Below are positions 22,665 to 34,260 of a DNA stretch of 64,000 nt, piece by piece. The DNA is from Aquatica leii (Eukaryota; Arthropoda; Insecta; Coleoptera; Lampyridae), in assembly GCA_035610365.1 (NCBI GenBank), contig CM069439.1, positions 21,899,533-21,963,532 of the forward strand, given 5' to 3'. Within the stretch, counting starts at the first letter, position 1, and the number at the start of each line of letters is the position of its first letter. Under the pieces are notes generated by a model, which worked only from the letters and a program-made list of their open reading frames with translations, was not told the origin of the DNA and made no database searches. The position numbers and the translations under genes were made by a program.

Positions 22665-25600
22665 TAAGAAGTAAGAAAAGAAGAAATGGAGGAATAAAAA
22701 AAAAGAATGAATAAAAGAGAGAGAGAAAGAGAGAGGAAGAGGAAAAGAAAAGACAACAAATATCTGAAAGAGGAAAGAAAACAATAAGATCACCGGACAT
22801 AAAAAAGGTAACGGAGGAAATCGAAAGAAACAGCTCAATAACAGAATTAAAAAAAAAAAAAACAGAAAGAAATAAAGAAACTAAAAGAATTAATGAGAGA
22901 AATGGTGAAACAGATGGAAGAAAATATGCGAGAAATAAGGCAAGAAATTAAAGAAATAAAAAAAAATAGGAGAAAAGGGAAAGAAGTGAGAGAAAAAAAA
23001 GAGAAACTGGTGGAGAAAATAGAAAAACTGTAGAAAATAGCTGAAGATGAGGTAAGATGGAAAATCAAAAATAATATTGTAATAAAGGAGTGTAGAAGTG
23101 AAGAACCACAAAAAGATTTAGCAATGATGCTGGATGAAAAATTAAATGCGAAAGTAGAAGTAAAGAAGGTGACAGCAATAAACAATGAGAAGAAAAATGA
23201 GATGGTTGTGACAAAAATAAGAGAATGGGAGGAAATGCAGAAAGTAATGGCAAAGAAGAAGAAATTAAGGAATATAAGAATATACATAAATCACGATTTG
23301 ACATGGGAAGAAAGAAGATTACAAAGAGAAATAATGAACACAGCGGTGGAAAAGAGAATGGAAGAGAGAAAAGTATGGGTAGGATACAGGAAAATGGAGA
23401 TAGACGAAGGAATATACATATAGAACGACAAAAACAGGGGCCTGAGCAAAGAAAGAAGAGAGAAGATAGGTACCCTAAGGGCAAAAAACTAAAGGGCGAA
23501 GGGAGAGCGATAAAAGAAAGAAGATTGACGAATTAGCAAAGAATCAGAAATCGAAAGCGGAAAGAAAAAGAAAGAGGAAAAAGAAAGTAAGGAAGAAGTA
23601 CAGGGGGAGATGAGTGAACTGAGATAATTGTTTTGAAACATAGCAAGAATAAAGAACAAGGAACAGGATTTTTGAAAGCACATCAAAGAACAGGATGTTG
23701 TGGGATTACAGGAGACATGGATAGAAGAAAAAGAATGGGAAAGGTGGGAAAAAGAGTTGCCGGAGGAATTTGAGTGGGTGGTGTAACATGCAAAAAGAGA
23801 GAAGAGTAAAGAAAGAGCAAAGGGGAATAAAAACTGGTTGAGTCAGGAAGAAAAAGAGAAAGTGCAACAGAGAAGAGGAATTGTAGAAAGGAAAAACAAA
23901 AATAAAAATAGTGACGGTTTATAGCAGCAAAAGTGATAACAAAGTGATAAATAAAGAGGGAGAAGAACAACTGGAAATGTGCAACGAAAGGGGGTGGGAA
24001 ATAATAAACGGAAACAGAAAAAAAAGGAATAGGGAAGTTTACGTTTAGAAAGGAAAGAATCAATACTAAATTTTGTAATATCACATAAATAGACTGGAGA
24101 AAAGGTAAAGACATTTAAAGTGGGAGAAAGGGTACAGTCAGACTACCAACCGCTGGAATTGACAATGGAAGGAAGAGAAAGAGCAGAGAGAGAAGAAGAT
24201 GAGGAGTACATAACGAAAAAAATGTGAACAGCAAAGGGTAAAAAATATACAAAGAGAGAATAAAGAAAACGGTATGGGTAGGGAAGGGATTACAAGAGAG
24301 TGTGGAGGAAATGAGAGAGAAATGATGGAGAAAACAATATAAAAAGTCAGGTTTAGAAAGTGCAAGAGGAAGAGAAAACAGGATGGAAGAAATGGTGGGA
24401 TAGAGAATGCAAGAAAGCAATGAAAAATGCAAGAAGAGCATTAAAACAGTGGAAAAAAGGAGGAAAGAAATAGAAGAATACAAAGAAACAGTAAAAATAT
24501 ACAAAAACATGCGAGAGAAAGATGGAAGAAAACAAAAGAAACAAGAGGATCAGATCAGAGGAATTAAAACGGAAGACGTATGGAAGTACCTAAAGAAAAA
24601 AAGGAAGAGAAAAACGACGACAAAAAGAATACAAATAAAAGAATGGGCGATATATTTAAGGAACCTGCTGGGAGGGAAAGAACAAAATAAAAAAAATGCA
24701 AAGAAAAAAAGCAGTAGTAAGACGGAAAGAAGGAGATAGAGAACGAGAATAAAAAGACAAAGTAGCAGAGGCAATAAAAAAAATAAAAAAAAAGGAAAGG
24801 AGACAGGAAAAGATGGGCTACAAGGCGAAGAGTGGATATACGGCAAAAAAAAATGTAACAAAAAGGATGACGGAAATACTAAATAAAATATGGAAAGCGG
24901 AAAGGTTCCCGGAGAGATGGAGAGAGGGAATAATATGCCTGATCTATAAAAAAGGAGACAGAAATAAAGTCAAAAATTATAGAGGGGTAACATTATTAAG
25001 CATACAAATTATATACGACAATGCTACAAGGAAGACTACAGAAGGAAATAGAGGAAAGAAGTTGGTACCAAACGGAAAGCGGGATTTAGAAAGGGAAGAA
25101 AAGTGAGAGACAACATATATATACTGAAACACTTGGCGAATAGAGAACTAAACAAAAAAATTGGGAAAATGATGGCACTATTCGTAGATTTGAAAACCGC
25201 TTTTGACAGAGTGAACAGGGAAAAACTGCGGGAATACATGAGGAAAAAAATCAATGAAAAATTAATAGAAAAAATGGAGGAAATTTACAAAGAAACGAGG
25301 TGCAGGTTCAAAGTGAATGGGAAAGAGAGCGAGAAATTCATTACAAAGAGAGGGTTGAGACAGTGATGCCCACTGAGCCCAAGCCTGTTTGCAGTGTATA
25401 CGAGAGATCTGAAGGAGACAATGAGAGGACAACAGAAAGGAGGGATAGTAGTGAAGGTATGGTCGTTGGCGTATGCGGATGATATAGTGTTGGTGGCTAA
25501 GGAGGAAAAGAAAATGAAGAAGATGATGAAAACGCTGCAAAAATACATAAAAAAAAGAAATAGAAGTAAATACGGAGAAAACTAAAACAATGGTATTTAG

Positions 25601-26570
25601 AAAAGAGGGAAAAAGAAAAAGAAAGGAGTGGAAATGGAGGGACGAGGAAGTAAAGCAAGTTGAGGAACTTACATACCTGGGTTACACGATGAAGCAAGAT
25701 AATAAGGAAGGATAACACATAAAGGAAAGAGCGAGGAAAGGAAACAGGTAAATAGGACAAGTGTGGGGTGTGGGAGAATGGGTGTTTGAGGTGGACATAG
25801 AAAAAAGAAAACTGCAGTTTAAAAAGTTAATAAAAAGTGTGGTGATATATAGGGCTGAAATATGAGGGTAGAAAGAGTATAAAGAGGTAGAAGGAATTCA
25901 AGAAAAATACTGGAAATATGTATTAGGGCTAGACAGATATTGTAAAAGAGGAAGTGCAGGCAGAGAGTACAGACAGGACAAAAAGTTATAAAATACGAGG
26001 AAAAACTAAGGAAAAGAACGGAATGCAAAATACTACAAGAATGTTCGAAAGAGATAGAGGGAGGAAAAGAGAAGTACGGGAAGGATGACAGAGAAGAATA
26101 TTATAAAAGAAACGGGTACGCAAGAGAAAAAGTGGAGATAAAAAATAATAAGGATAGATAGGGACATCGAAAAACAAGAAAGATAGACAAGGATAAAAGA
26201 AAGCAGGTATAATATGAATTATAAAAATATCAATGCTGAAGGGGTGCCAGAATATTTAAAAGTTAAAGGGAATCAAAGCAGGTAATAAATACTGGAAAAA
26301 AGAAGAAGAAAAGATGTGCAGACTATGTGGAGAAGAGACGGAAGACCTTAATCACATGAAAAATAAGTGCAAAGAGTTAAGAGAAGAGGATATGAAAGTA
26401 GAGAAAAAGGAGCGGAGTGGATGAAAGAAGTATGGAGAAGGAGGAAAAAATTCAGAGGAGAGGAGGAAAAATGTAATTTAAAAAATGTAAAAAGTATGTA
26501 ATGTAGTGTAAATGTAAATAGGGGAAGCACGAAGCAATTTGTAAAGTAAGTAATCAAATAAAGTTAAACT
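22665..26570 (+). mobile_element. APE-type LINE, purine-rich coding strand, degraded
   Basis: The plus strand is overwhelmingly A and G for almost 4 kb, and the protein is correspondingly rich in K, E and R. Domain order is N-terminal charged region, AP endonuclease (VVGLQETWIEEKEW near 23,700), RT (25,100-25,600) and a C-terminal CCHC finger (CRLCGEETEDLNHMKNKC near 26,316-26,370). It ends near an AATAAA at about 26,558 without a clear poly(A). The clade is uncertain; the C-terminal CCHC finger is typical of the Jockey/R1/I group. Confidence 0.75.
23640..26400 (+). pseudogene. LINE ORF2: endonuclease and reverse transcriptase
   Basis: Endonuclease wording begins near 23,640 (ARIKNKEQ, then QETWIEEKEWERW). 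RT motifs are WREGIICLIYKKGDRNKVKN with YRGVTLL (motif 1 region, 24,910-25,000), FVDLKTAFDRVN (25,180-25,215), a GLRQ*CPLSPSLFAVY block where a TGA replaces the usual glycine (about 25,360), and LAYADDIVLVA (25,470-25,500). The thumb region reads VEELTYLGYTMKQ near 25,660, then the CCHC finger. Several frameshifts and stops are present, so the copy cannot act on its own. Confidence 0.75.
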
Positions 26571-26759
26571 ATATTAATATAGATTTTGATAACGCTTTAG
26601 TTATTGCAAAATCTTAATTTGTATTAAATAGAAAAGTCCGAGAAAACATAAAAATCATCAAACACACCAATAACTTCAATCGTGACAACGTTTTTGAATT
26701 ATCCCCACTTTGGTTTTCCGTTGTTTCTGGTTTATCAAATACGTCTCACGCCTCTCTCA

Positions 26760-26985
26760 CCGCGAACTTCTTAAGCCACTTCTACGGAGTTTAGAATCTG
26801 GCTTGATTCACAAGTTGATTACGTAACTCTGTAGAGATTCTTTGTTAGATTATCGTTTATTTTGATTTTTTTACTCCTTGATGAAGTCTCTTACGAAAGT
26901 AAGCAAAACGTTGGCAACTTCGGTTGCAACATCAACACGGTTCGAACCCAGAAGATGTTGTAATCTTATTATTAAGTAGTTACGT
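26760..26985 (+). repeat. PLE terminal repeat of the second element
   Basis: Matches 4,600-4,790 and 7,075-7,268, with GTTTAGAATCTGGCTTGATTC, TTGATGAAG, CGAAAGT, AAAACGTTGGCAACTTCGG and a final TTCGAACCCAGAAGA. Confidence 0.65.
26871..26945 (+). ncRNA. Possible hammerhead-like ribozyme fold in PLE terminal repeat
   Basis: The segment reads TTGATGAAG, then a perfect five-pair hairpin CTTAC-GAAA-GTAAG, then CAAAACG, then a second hairpin GCAAC-TTCG-GTTGC. PLEs are known to carry hammerhead ribozymes in their terminal repeats, with CUGAUGA and GAAA boxes. Here the first box is TTGATGA and the second is degenerate in this copy (CGAAACG in the copy at 4,720). Stem I could not be paired convincingly, so the call is weak. 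Confidence 0.25.
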
Positions 26986-26989
26986 ATTT

Positions 26990-28358
26990 TTTTTTGTAAT
27001 AACATTGTAATTTTATCATGGTTTTTTATTAAGTAGAATAAAGGTATATACGTTCGTAAAATCAATACACACGTAAAAAACAAAATTAATTATAGGTTAA
27101 AAAAATGCGTTAAATCAACCAACGAGATAAACTAAAAGATATAAGTTTTGAATGTATACTAGCAGTAACAACAAATGCTTATCAATGTATGTGTATACAT
27201 TTGAACCTAAAAAGTAATTAATCACAAATTGATAAAAAGAGTTGTCAACCGTCTCTCAAAAGTAAACCTGCTTGTCACGATTTTTACTATAGCAAACGTA
27301 ATTTAAAAATATTTAACAAAATGAGAAAATTTACATATTTTTAAACACCCATTATATTTAAAGATAAAAATATCAAGCTACAAATGGATTTGTGCAAAAC
27401 TCATAAGAGCAACCACATAGACCTGTCATAGAACAGAAAGAGGGTAAAAGCAAATTTCATGCTTTCAAAACGCAACTTAACTTAAATAATTTTAGTAAAT
27501 TTGTTTTTATATTTCCGTTAATATATAATGCACACAGGTAATCTGTTAAAATCAATTTTAGCTTATTGTATAATCACAACATAATTGAATTAGTAACCGA
27601 CTTTGTACAGACAATTCCTTAAAGCTGTTACACTTCTCTTAGTTACATTCGTATACATAACTACAAACAGAATTTGATTAATCCTGCCAGGCCCTAAAGA
27701 CTTAGTAATGTTATACGGTAGTAGGCCACCTATCGTTAATCAAATAAAATTTAAAATACAAGTTGAATTCACTTTTTTATTAATCACGTTAAGAATACAC
27801 ATTCTTCAATAAACTTTCAGCAAGCAATTTTATTAAAATTAATAAGTATTGAATACTTAAAAATCAACCAAGCAGCGAGAACAAGCCTTTGACAATAAAG
27901 TACATGAAATAATATTAAAACGTAGTACGAGTATGACAGTATGCATAACGAGAACACTTTGCCGTCATAAATCATACCCGTTTAAGAGAATATATAACAT
28001 TACATTGCATAATACAGTTTCTAGGATGAAAACCAATTTTAGCAACTGAGCAATAATGTATCGCACATAAGGATTTACTTTTTCTCATCTAAATCACTAA
28101 AGAAGTTTTACTGAAGCTCTTGGTGAATCGTATTAAATTTATGTATGTAGAATATATAGTGCTGTCTAAATAACAAAAATATTGCAGAAATTATTGTTTC
28201 TTAATAATTATCAAGCTTTTATAATTTGCAAAAAAAATTTCTGAAAACGTCTCGCTTTTTAAAATCTCACAGATATGTGTTAAAGTTTGTCATATAAAAC
28301 TAAACTTCTCTCATATATTAACTACTTTAAATTTTATTTACAAATTTATTTTACGTAC
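26990..28358. other. AT-rich stretch without recognisable genes
   Basis: No protein motif or repeat boundary was seen between the PLE end and the target duplication of the hAT element. Confidence 0.6.
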
Positions 28359-28366
28359 GTTTATAC
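28359..28366. repeat. 8-bp target duplication of the hAT element, left copy
   Basis: GTTTATAC, repeated exactly at 37,171-37,178. Eight bases is the hallmark duplication length of hAT transposition. Confidence 0.9.
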
Positions 28367-28623
28367 CAGAGGTTCCCAAACTTTTTTGTGTCGTAGACCT
28401 CTTGCCATGTTTTTCGGTTTTGGGTAGACACCCTACTTACCTGATATTAATTTTTTGTAAATTTCTAACTGTAGTGAAGTTTAGTGTTAAAAACTTAAAG
28501 TAAAAACACATGTTAAGTTTTATACATTTATTAATTCAATTTAAATAAAATTACTCAAAATAAAATTTTGTATCTGTTATATAAAATACACGTTCCATAA
28601 AATAAACTCAGCAATAAGTAAAT

Positions 28624-29000
28624 GTTTTTAGTGAGAAGGATGAACCTGATGCTTTAATAATAAATTATCAACATTTGGCGTCAATTTTGTAAGGTTTAAT
28701 GTTAAATTTCCTCGACTAATGATGGCCAGTCTGTTTCTTTTTTCGTTAGGAGATTGGTAACAGCGCTGAACCCCCTTTCCACTAAGTATGACAATGGAAA
28801 TGAAATTGAAAATTTCTTCGCTATATTCCATAATACGGGTTAAGTAACGGGTATGTTGTTTTGCAGCCAGAATTGCTGATATCCGTTTTTAAACTGAACC
28901 TTAAGTTCTTCGTTTGTACTTAGTTCAGTCAGTTCCTCTTGTATTATGACATTCGTTTCGTCTATGTCACCATATGGGTGATCCCCACGATGGTATTACC
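28624..29000 (-). pseudogene. hAT transposase C-terminal dimerisation domain
   Basis: On the minus strand the translation reads QEELTELSTNEELKVQFKNG, then QQFWLQNNIPV, then PLSYLVERGFSAVTNLLTKK, RNRLAIISRGNLTLNLTKL and PNVDNLLLKHQVHPSH. This is the hATC domain wording of the ZBED5/SCAND3-like hAT group. It ends near the usual stop shortly before the left terminal repeat. It is separated from the rest of the gene by the inserted elements, so no intact product is possible. A frame change occurs within the segment. Confidence 0.8.
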
Positions 29001-29008
29001 ATAGTCAA
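28993..29008. repeat. 16-base direct repeat flanking the gypsy element, left copy
   Basis: GTATTACCATAGTCAA, found again exactly at 33,628-33,643 immediately outside the other LTR. Confidence 0.85.
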
Positions 29009-29150
29009 TATATTTTAAGGACAGTTGTAATTAAAAGCACCATTAGAAGCAACACGTGCATCGAGACGACATTTTTCTTTCTTATCCCCTCCATCTCAGA
29101 CTTTACTACAATATTATATACAGAGTGTACGATAAATTCAATACATAACA
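29009..29150 (-). repeat. 3' LTR of the gypsy element
   Basis: 142 bases. In element orientation it starts TGTTATGTATTG and ends CTTAAAATATA. It lacks the usual terminal CA. A purine-rich GGTGTGGAGAA tract precedes it. Confidence 0.85.
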
Positions 29151-29256
29151 ATTCTCCACACCTATTTGAAAAACAATAACAATTTTAAAATTTTACATTC
29201 ACTAAAATTTAAAATTTTACATTTACCAAATTTTAAAATTTACATTTATTAGAATT

Positions 29257-32200
29257 TTATATTGGTGAGTATGGACGCCGTGGCTTCCTGTCTCTTGTGG
29301 ATCGTCTGGTTTGAGGTTTGTCGGCTGGTGGCATAGAAGCTCTGGCTTCGAGTTCAGCTGGGCTTGTAGTCTTGGGTTCTTCTGTTTGAGGTTGGGTTTC
29401 AGTCAAGCTTCTAGGTTCTTCTAAAAATCGGACTGTTCGAGTCTTTGGAGTTGTGGTTGCAGAGAAGGACTCGTAGTATTTTATTCGTCTTCCTTGCTTA
29501 GGGGCTTGGATCTTCTGAGTTGATGGGTTTCTTAATTTACCACGAGATATCAGTTGATCGACGTGTTGCTTGTAGCGAATGCCTTGATGTTCGACTTCAT
29601 AATCAAGATTTCCAAATTTTGATACAATGGTACCATACTGCCATGGATGTGACTTGTTGTATATACCAAACATAACTGGATCTCCCACAGCAAATGACCG
29701 AAGATTAATAACGTCATTATTTTTTTGTAGTGTTTTACGTCTTAAGTCTGGGCGGATAGTGTCGATTCGAGATTGTATGGTTCTGCCAAGGAACAGCAGT
29801 GAAGGTGGTTGTCCGGTAGTTTGATGAGGAGCTTGGTGATATTGTTGGAGAAAAAGGTTTATACATTCTCGAAGATTACTAGCTGTAGCTCTCGTGCTGT
29901 ATAGAGCTCTTTTCATAGTTTGAACGTAGCGCTCTGCTTGACCATTCGTAGAAGGATGGTATGGAGCAATACGTTTGTGAAATCTCACACCTTGTGCCTT
30001 TAGAAACTCCTTAAAGGTATTTGAAGTAAAAGACGTTCCGTTGTCCGATACAACAGTGTCTGGTACACCATATAGGGAAAATAAATCATGTAGCAATTTG
30101 CAGGTTTCTTCTTCTAGTCATGGATGAAGTAATGGAAACTTGCATGCATTTAGAATAAGCGTCAACAACAATAAGTAAGTATTTTCCACAAATCGGACCG
30201 GCATAATCAATGTGGATACGGCTCCATGGTTTGTCAGGATATTCCCAATGATGAGTGTTATTTTTAGAATTCTTAAGACAAGCTTCGCAATTTTTAGCTA
30301 ATTGTTCAATATCGCGATCGATATTGGGCCAGTAGATAACAGATCGGGCTAGACCTTTCATTTTGACGATACCGATGTGCGCCATGTGTAACTCTTCAAG
30401 TAGTTTATTTTGTAGTTTAGAAGGAATGACAATTCTGTGTCCGAGCATTAAGCAATTGCATGATTGAGAATAATCTAGCTCTCTTCCTGAATACCCTAAC
30501 GTAGCTAAATTTTTTCCTTCTTGAATAGCAATTAACAATTGTGACAATTTTGGATCTTTACTAGTTTCAGAAGCAATTTCGTCTGAAGTTACAGGCAATT
30601 GACAGATTTGTTTCTGAACAAAGCAATCAAAATGATCCAATTGTATTTGATTTTCTGAATTTGGAATTCTCGATAAGTAATCTGCATTAATATTCTCTTT
30701 TGAACTTTTATGTCTGATCTCGTAATTAAAATTAGATAAATAACTAGCATAGTTTGCACAACGTGATAAGGTGAATTTAGGCAGAAGAGCATTTGGAGCA
30801 AATATGTGAGACACAGGTTTGTTGTCGGTAAAGATTGTAAACTTACGACCGTATACATATTGGAAAAATTTTTTCACCCCCCAAACAATACTCAAGGCTT
30901 CTTTATCTATTTGAGGATAAGCCTTTTCTGTTGAAGTAAGAGATTTGCTAGCATACGCAATCGGTCTTTCCTTCCCATCAGGCATTATGTGCAAAAGGAC
31001 TGCACCTAAAGCGACTGGACTTGCATCTACAGTTAAAATTAATGGCAGTTGAAAATTGTACGGAGTTAACACATTATCTGAAGTCAATTCGGATTTTAAT
31101 TGTTCAAACAACTCAATTCTTTCTTTAGTCCAATTGAAACTGTTTGCTTTCAGCATTTTCCTAAATGGAAATGTAATAGTAGATAAATTGGGAATGAAAG
31201 AATGATAGTATGTAACTTTCCCAAGGAAGGTTCATCAGGATTCCTCGGTTTAGAAGCCTTAACAATTGCTTTCACATGTTTGTCTAGTTTATGTAGACCA
31301 GACCCGTCAATTTTATAGCCAAGGAATTCTACGCTATCCAACAGAAATTCACACTTAGAACGTTTTTGTTTCAACCCGGATTTCAGTAGTTTCTCAAACA
31401 CTCCTTGAAGGACGGTGAGTAGATTTTTAGAAGAATCAGCAAAAACTAAAATATCGTCGAAGAAATTAACAGATCCTTGTACTCCATGAAGTATTTCTTC
31501 AAGACGACGTTGCCATATGGCAGGAATACTAGCTACTCTATACTGCGCTCTTGTAGGCCTGATAAGTCCGTGAGTAGGGGTGTTTAATGTCATCATTTTG
31601 CAAGAATTTTCGTTACAGGGTAAACTAATAAAAGCGTCCGTAACGTCTAACCTACAGAAGACTTTTGCGTTATGTAGTTTATTGAATATGTCTTCTATCT
31701 TAGAAATGGGATGCTCATCAATGATCAATTGCGGATTGAGACTTGATTTGTAGTCACCGGTAATTCTTAATTTATCACCTTTGATAACTATATGGGTTGG
31801 AGAAGCCCATTCAGAGTGAGTAACTTTAGAATAGAATCCGTATTGTATTTTTTTATCGATTTCTTGAGCATATAGATCTCGAAGAAAGTAGGGAATGGGA
31901 CGTGCTCTTGCAAAAATTGTTTTAGCATCTGTTTTAAGATGCAATTGAACCGAAGGTCCTTCAAGTGTACCTGCTATGTCACTAAATAAATTATCATATT
32001 TCGTCATGAGATTGCTTAGTTGAACTGAAATGTTGTTTTCAACAGCTGACGTTTGTACTTCTTCCAATTTATTAGTGGGAAAGAATTCTTGGAAGGAAAG
32101 AAGATCGGTAAAATGAGTGATCCATTCGCAGCCAAATATATTATTAGCTGGAAAATCAACAACGTAGAGGTTGAGTAGTTTGGTTCGAGCTTTATACGTT

Positions 32201-32352
32201 ACATCAACCTGAACATACCCTAGGCATTTCAAACTATTTTTCGTATAACTGGAAAATTTACGAGTAGTAGGGAGAAGTTTTGCATTAGGAATTGTCTTCT
32301 TTAGGACATCAATACTAATAATAGAACATGCACCTCCTGTATCTAATTCCAT
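29257..32352 (-). pseudogene. gypsy pol: protease, RT, RNase H, integrase (fossil)
   Basis: In coding order: aspartic protease start (ELDTGGACSIIS), RT with palm motifs (VFCRLDVTDAFISLP, then FFDDILVFADS), RNase H (LTVDASPVALGAVLL, DKEALSIVWGVKKF, FTDNKP), integrase zinc-binding region (HMAHIGIVKMKG, CEACLKN), core (HIDYAGPICGKYLLIVVDA, SDNGTSFTS, YHPSTNGQAERY) and a proline- and threonine-rich tail ending near 29,257. The wording matches the K02A2.6-like branch of Ty3/gypsy. All domains are present; the frame is interrupted a few times. Confidence 0.85.
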
Positions 32353-32625
32353 ACAAATTGGTTTGTTGTTAAGAAGAATATTAATGACTGTTCTTGGAGT
32401 ACACTCAATTATAGAATTAACAGAAACTTGGAGAAATTCTGAATTTGATTCAGAGGACTGAATTTCATTTACACTTGGTTGTGCCTTGTTTTCGGACTCT
32501 CCGCTTTTGCAAACTTTAGCGATGTGACCTGTACGTTTGCATATGTGACACTGTGCATGCCGGAATTTGCAATAACGACGCCAGTGAGTACCACCACAAG
32601 AATTACATAATTTGCAATAACGACG

Positions 32626-33447
32626 TCAGTGAGTACCACCACAAGAATTACATGCTCCAGGAATAGAATTTTTATTAGAAAGATTGGAATTTGTGCTTTG
32701 TCTATTAGAAGATGGGTAATTACTGCGTGAGCGTGATTTTTGTCTTAAATTTGTCTGTTTCTTAATTTTTGGTCTACTTTCATGCGAAAACTTATATTGC
32801 ATTTCTGTACTTACGGAGTTAGGTTTCATTAAGCTTGCAGCTTCCCGTGTAGCTTCCATTTCTAACGCTATTTTAATAACATCTCCAAACACGTCAGGTT
32901 TACGACTAACTGTTTCGTCGCGAATATCATCTCTTTGCAGTCCATGAATAAATTGAATAATTAAGGAATCGTCCAAAAATGTGTTGAACTGGCAGTATCG
33001 TGCTCCGGCTTTCAGTCGTGATATGAATTCAATAATAGGTTCATCTGGCTTCTGAAAAATTTTACGAACATTAATAGCTTCGCTGTATTTGTTCTTCGAT
33101 TTCACAAGATGCTCCACAAGCTTTGCTTTAATTGTTTCGAAATTCAACTCGTCGACTGGAGTTGGATACGATAAGTTGTTTAAGGTGGAATTTAGCTCGG
33201 CACCCATGTGGACACGCAAATGAGAGGCCCATTTAAATGTAGGAATGTTACACAGCTCCAGTTGTAACTTAAATCGATTGAAATAGTCTTCAATGGATTC
33301 GCTTGAATTTATCTTGAACTCATCGAAATGAAATCGTGCATTACCTTGGGATGGAATTTGTGTGTGCTCTACGTGTATATTTGCTAATCTGGAAACTAAA
33401 CCTGTTAATTGGTTTAATTTTTCCCCCAATTCTTCGAACATGGTCAT
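32626..33447 (-). pseudogene. gypsy gag (fossil)
   Basis: Starts MTMFEELGEKLNQLTGLVSRL shortly after the 5' LTR and primer-binding region. The capsid-like part contains EDYFNRFKLQLELCN, then FISRLKAGARYC and FIHGLQRDDIRDE, ordinary wording for a gypsy gag. A basic serine-, asparagine- and arginine-rich stretch leads into cysteine knuckles (CNSCGGTH, then QCHICKRTGH further downstream). It sits just before pol as in the family. Confidence 0.8.
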
Positions 33448-33485
33448 AATTATTGTATTTTGTATCCCATCCTCGTCGTCAATTT

Positions 33486-33627
33486 TATATTTTAAGGACA
33501 GTTGTAATTAAAAGCACCATTAGAAGCTACACGTGCATCGAGACGACATTTTTCTTTTTTATCCTCTCTATCTCAGACTTTACTACAATATTATATACAG
33601 AGTGTATGATAAATTCAATACATAACA
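33486..33627 (-). repeat. 5' LTR of the gypsy element
   Basis: 142 bases, identical in length to the LTR at 29,009-29,150, with about 5 differences. The 16-base duplication GTATTACCATAGTCAA follows it at 33,628-33,643. Confidence 0.85.
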
Positions 33628-33643
33628 GTATTACCATAGTCAA
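33628..33643. repeat. 16-base direct repeat flanking the gypsy element, right copy
   Basis: Exact copy of 28,993-29,008, directly outside the 5' LTR. Confidence 0.85.
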
Positions 33644-33951
33644 AACATGCTTAAGTTTTAAAATCTGTGTTTTGCATTTCCCGTCTAACGAAATAGCTAA
33701 GTCACCTCAATAAGAATCGATAAGTTCAATTCTTAACAAAGTTCAAGTAGTATTAGAATGGTAGTATTAAGAATAATGTTTAAATAAATGGTAGTAATAG
33801 AAGGGTTGATAAAGGGTTTTAATTAACGAACCTTGTACCCAAAAAGAGGTACATCACATGGCGACCATGCCAGTTCCACACAAGAAATGCCGTGACATCA
33901 CGTCACAATCCGGCTAAACAAGAAAAAACCAAAATAATTAAATGAAAAAAA

Positions 33952-34260
33952 ATGTGTGGTTTTCAAACAACGAACGACAGGATAATTGCCGAAGCTGCTG
34001 GTTCGGGGAATAACAATGCTGCTCAATCGGACTCTAAACCTCTTTTCTTAGTAGAAATTGGGATAATTTTAGTAATTATTGTAATTACAGCATTTATTGC
34101 ATATTTTATATACCACCAATGTAAGAAAATTTGGGAAATGCAATGCCTAAACTATCCGGATCATCTTAAATTTAAAGTTCTACGTCCACATATTTGTGAG
34201 TGTTGTGTTTTGTGTTGTGAAATGTTATGCCAGTGCCCGTGCAGTTTTCACAGTTGTTAG
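33952..34260 (+). CDS. Small single-pass membrane protein frame, unrecognised
   Basis: A 102-codon frame starting MCGFQTTNDRIIAEAAGSG. One strong hydrophobic segment (IGIILVIIVITAFIAYFIY, about residues 36-54) is followed by a positively charged HQCKKIW and a cysteine-rich tail (CECCVLCCEMLCQCPC). It overlaps the next small frame by about 30 bases. I do not recognise a named family. If the primer-binding site at 33,858 is real, it would be the first frame of an LTR element fragment. Its length and the clear membrane segment argue against chance. Confidence 0.35.
   Translation: MCGFQTTNDRIIAEAAGSGNNNAAQSDSKPLFLVEIGIILVIIVITAFIAYFIYHQCKKIWEMQCLNYPDHLKFKVLRPHICECCVLCCEMLCQCPCSFHSC

Larger units (their letters stand above)
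22375..26985 (+). mobile_element. Second PLE, split by a LINE insertion
   Basis: The left part (22,375-22,660) carries the PLE RT tail (LNSEICHLTRTLLNN, QIEKLFRKNGIN) and the start of the GIY-YIG region (FPKDNFPTLSF and YKISCLCG). The right part (26,577-26,985) resumes with the endonuclease end (IIKHTNNFNRDNVFELSPLW) and the terminal repeat. The two halves align with 6,480-6,760 and 6,845-7,270 of the first PLE. Everything between belongs to an unrelated LINE, so that element landed in an existing PLE. Confidence 0.75.
29009..33627 (-). mobile_element. Ty3/gypsy retrotransposon, K02A2.6-like, nearly full length
   Basis: Minus-strand element of about 4.6 kb with two 142-bp LTRs, a primer-binding-like GACGACGAGGATGGGAT just inside the 5' LTR, gag, protease, RT, RNase H and integrase. 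I count 5 differences between the LTRs (about 3.5%), suggesting a moderately recent insertion. Coding is interrupted a few times, so it is broken although structurally complete. It lies inside the hAT transposon. Confidence 0.9.

Noticed and set aside
22614-26557. Many minus-strand frames rich in F, S and L, resembling membrane proteins
   Set aside because: They are the complement of the purine-rich LINE coding strand, where RT and endonuclease motifs are clear.
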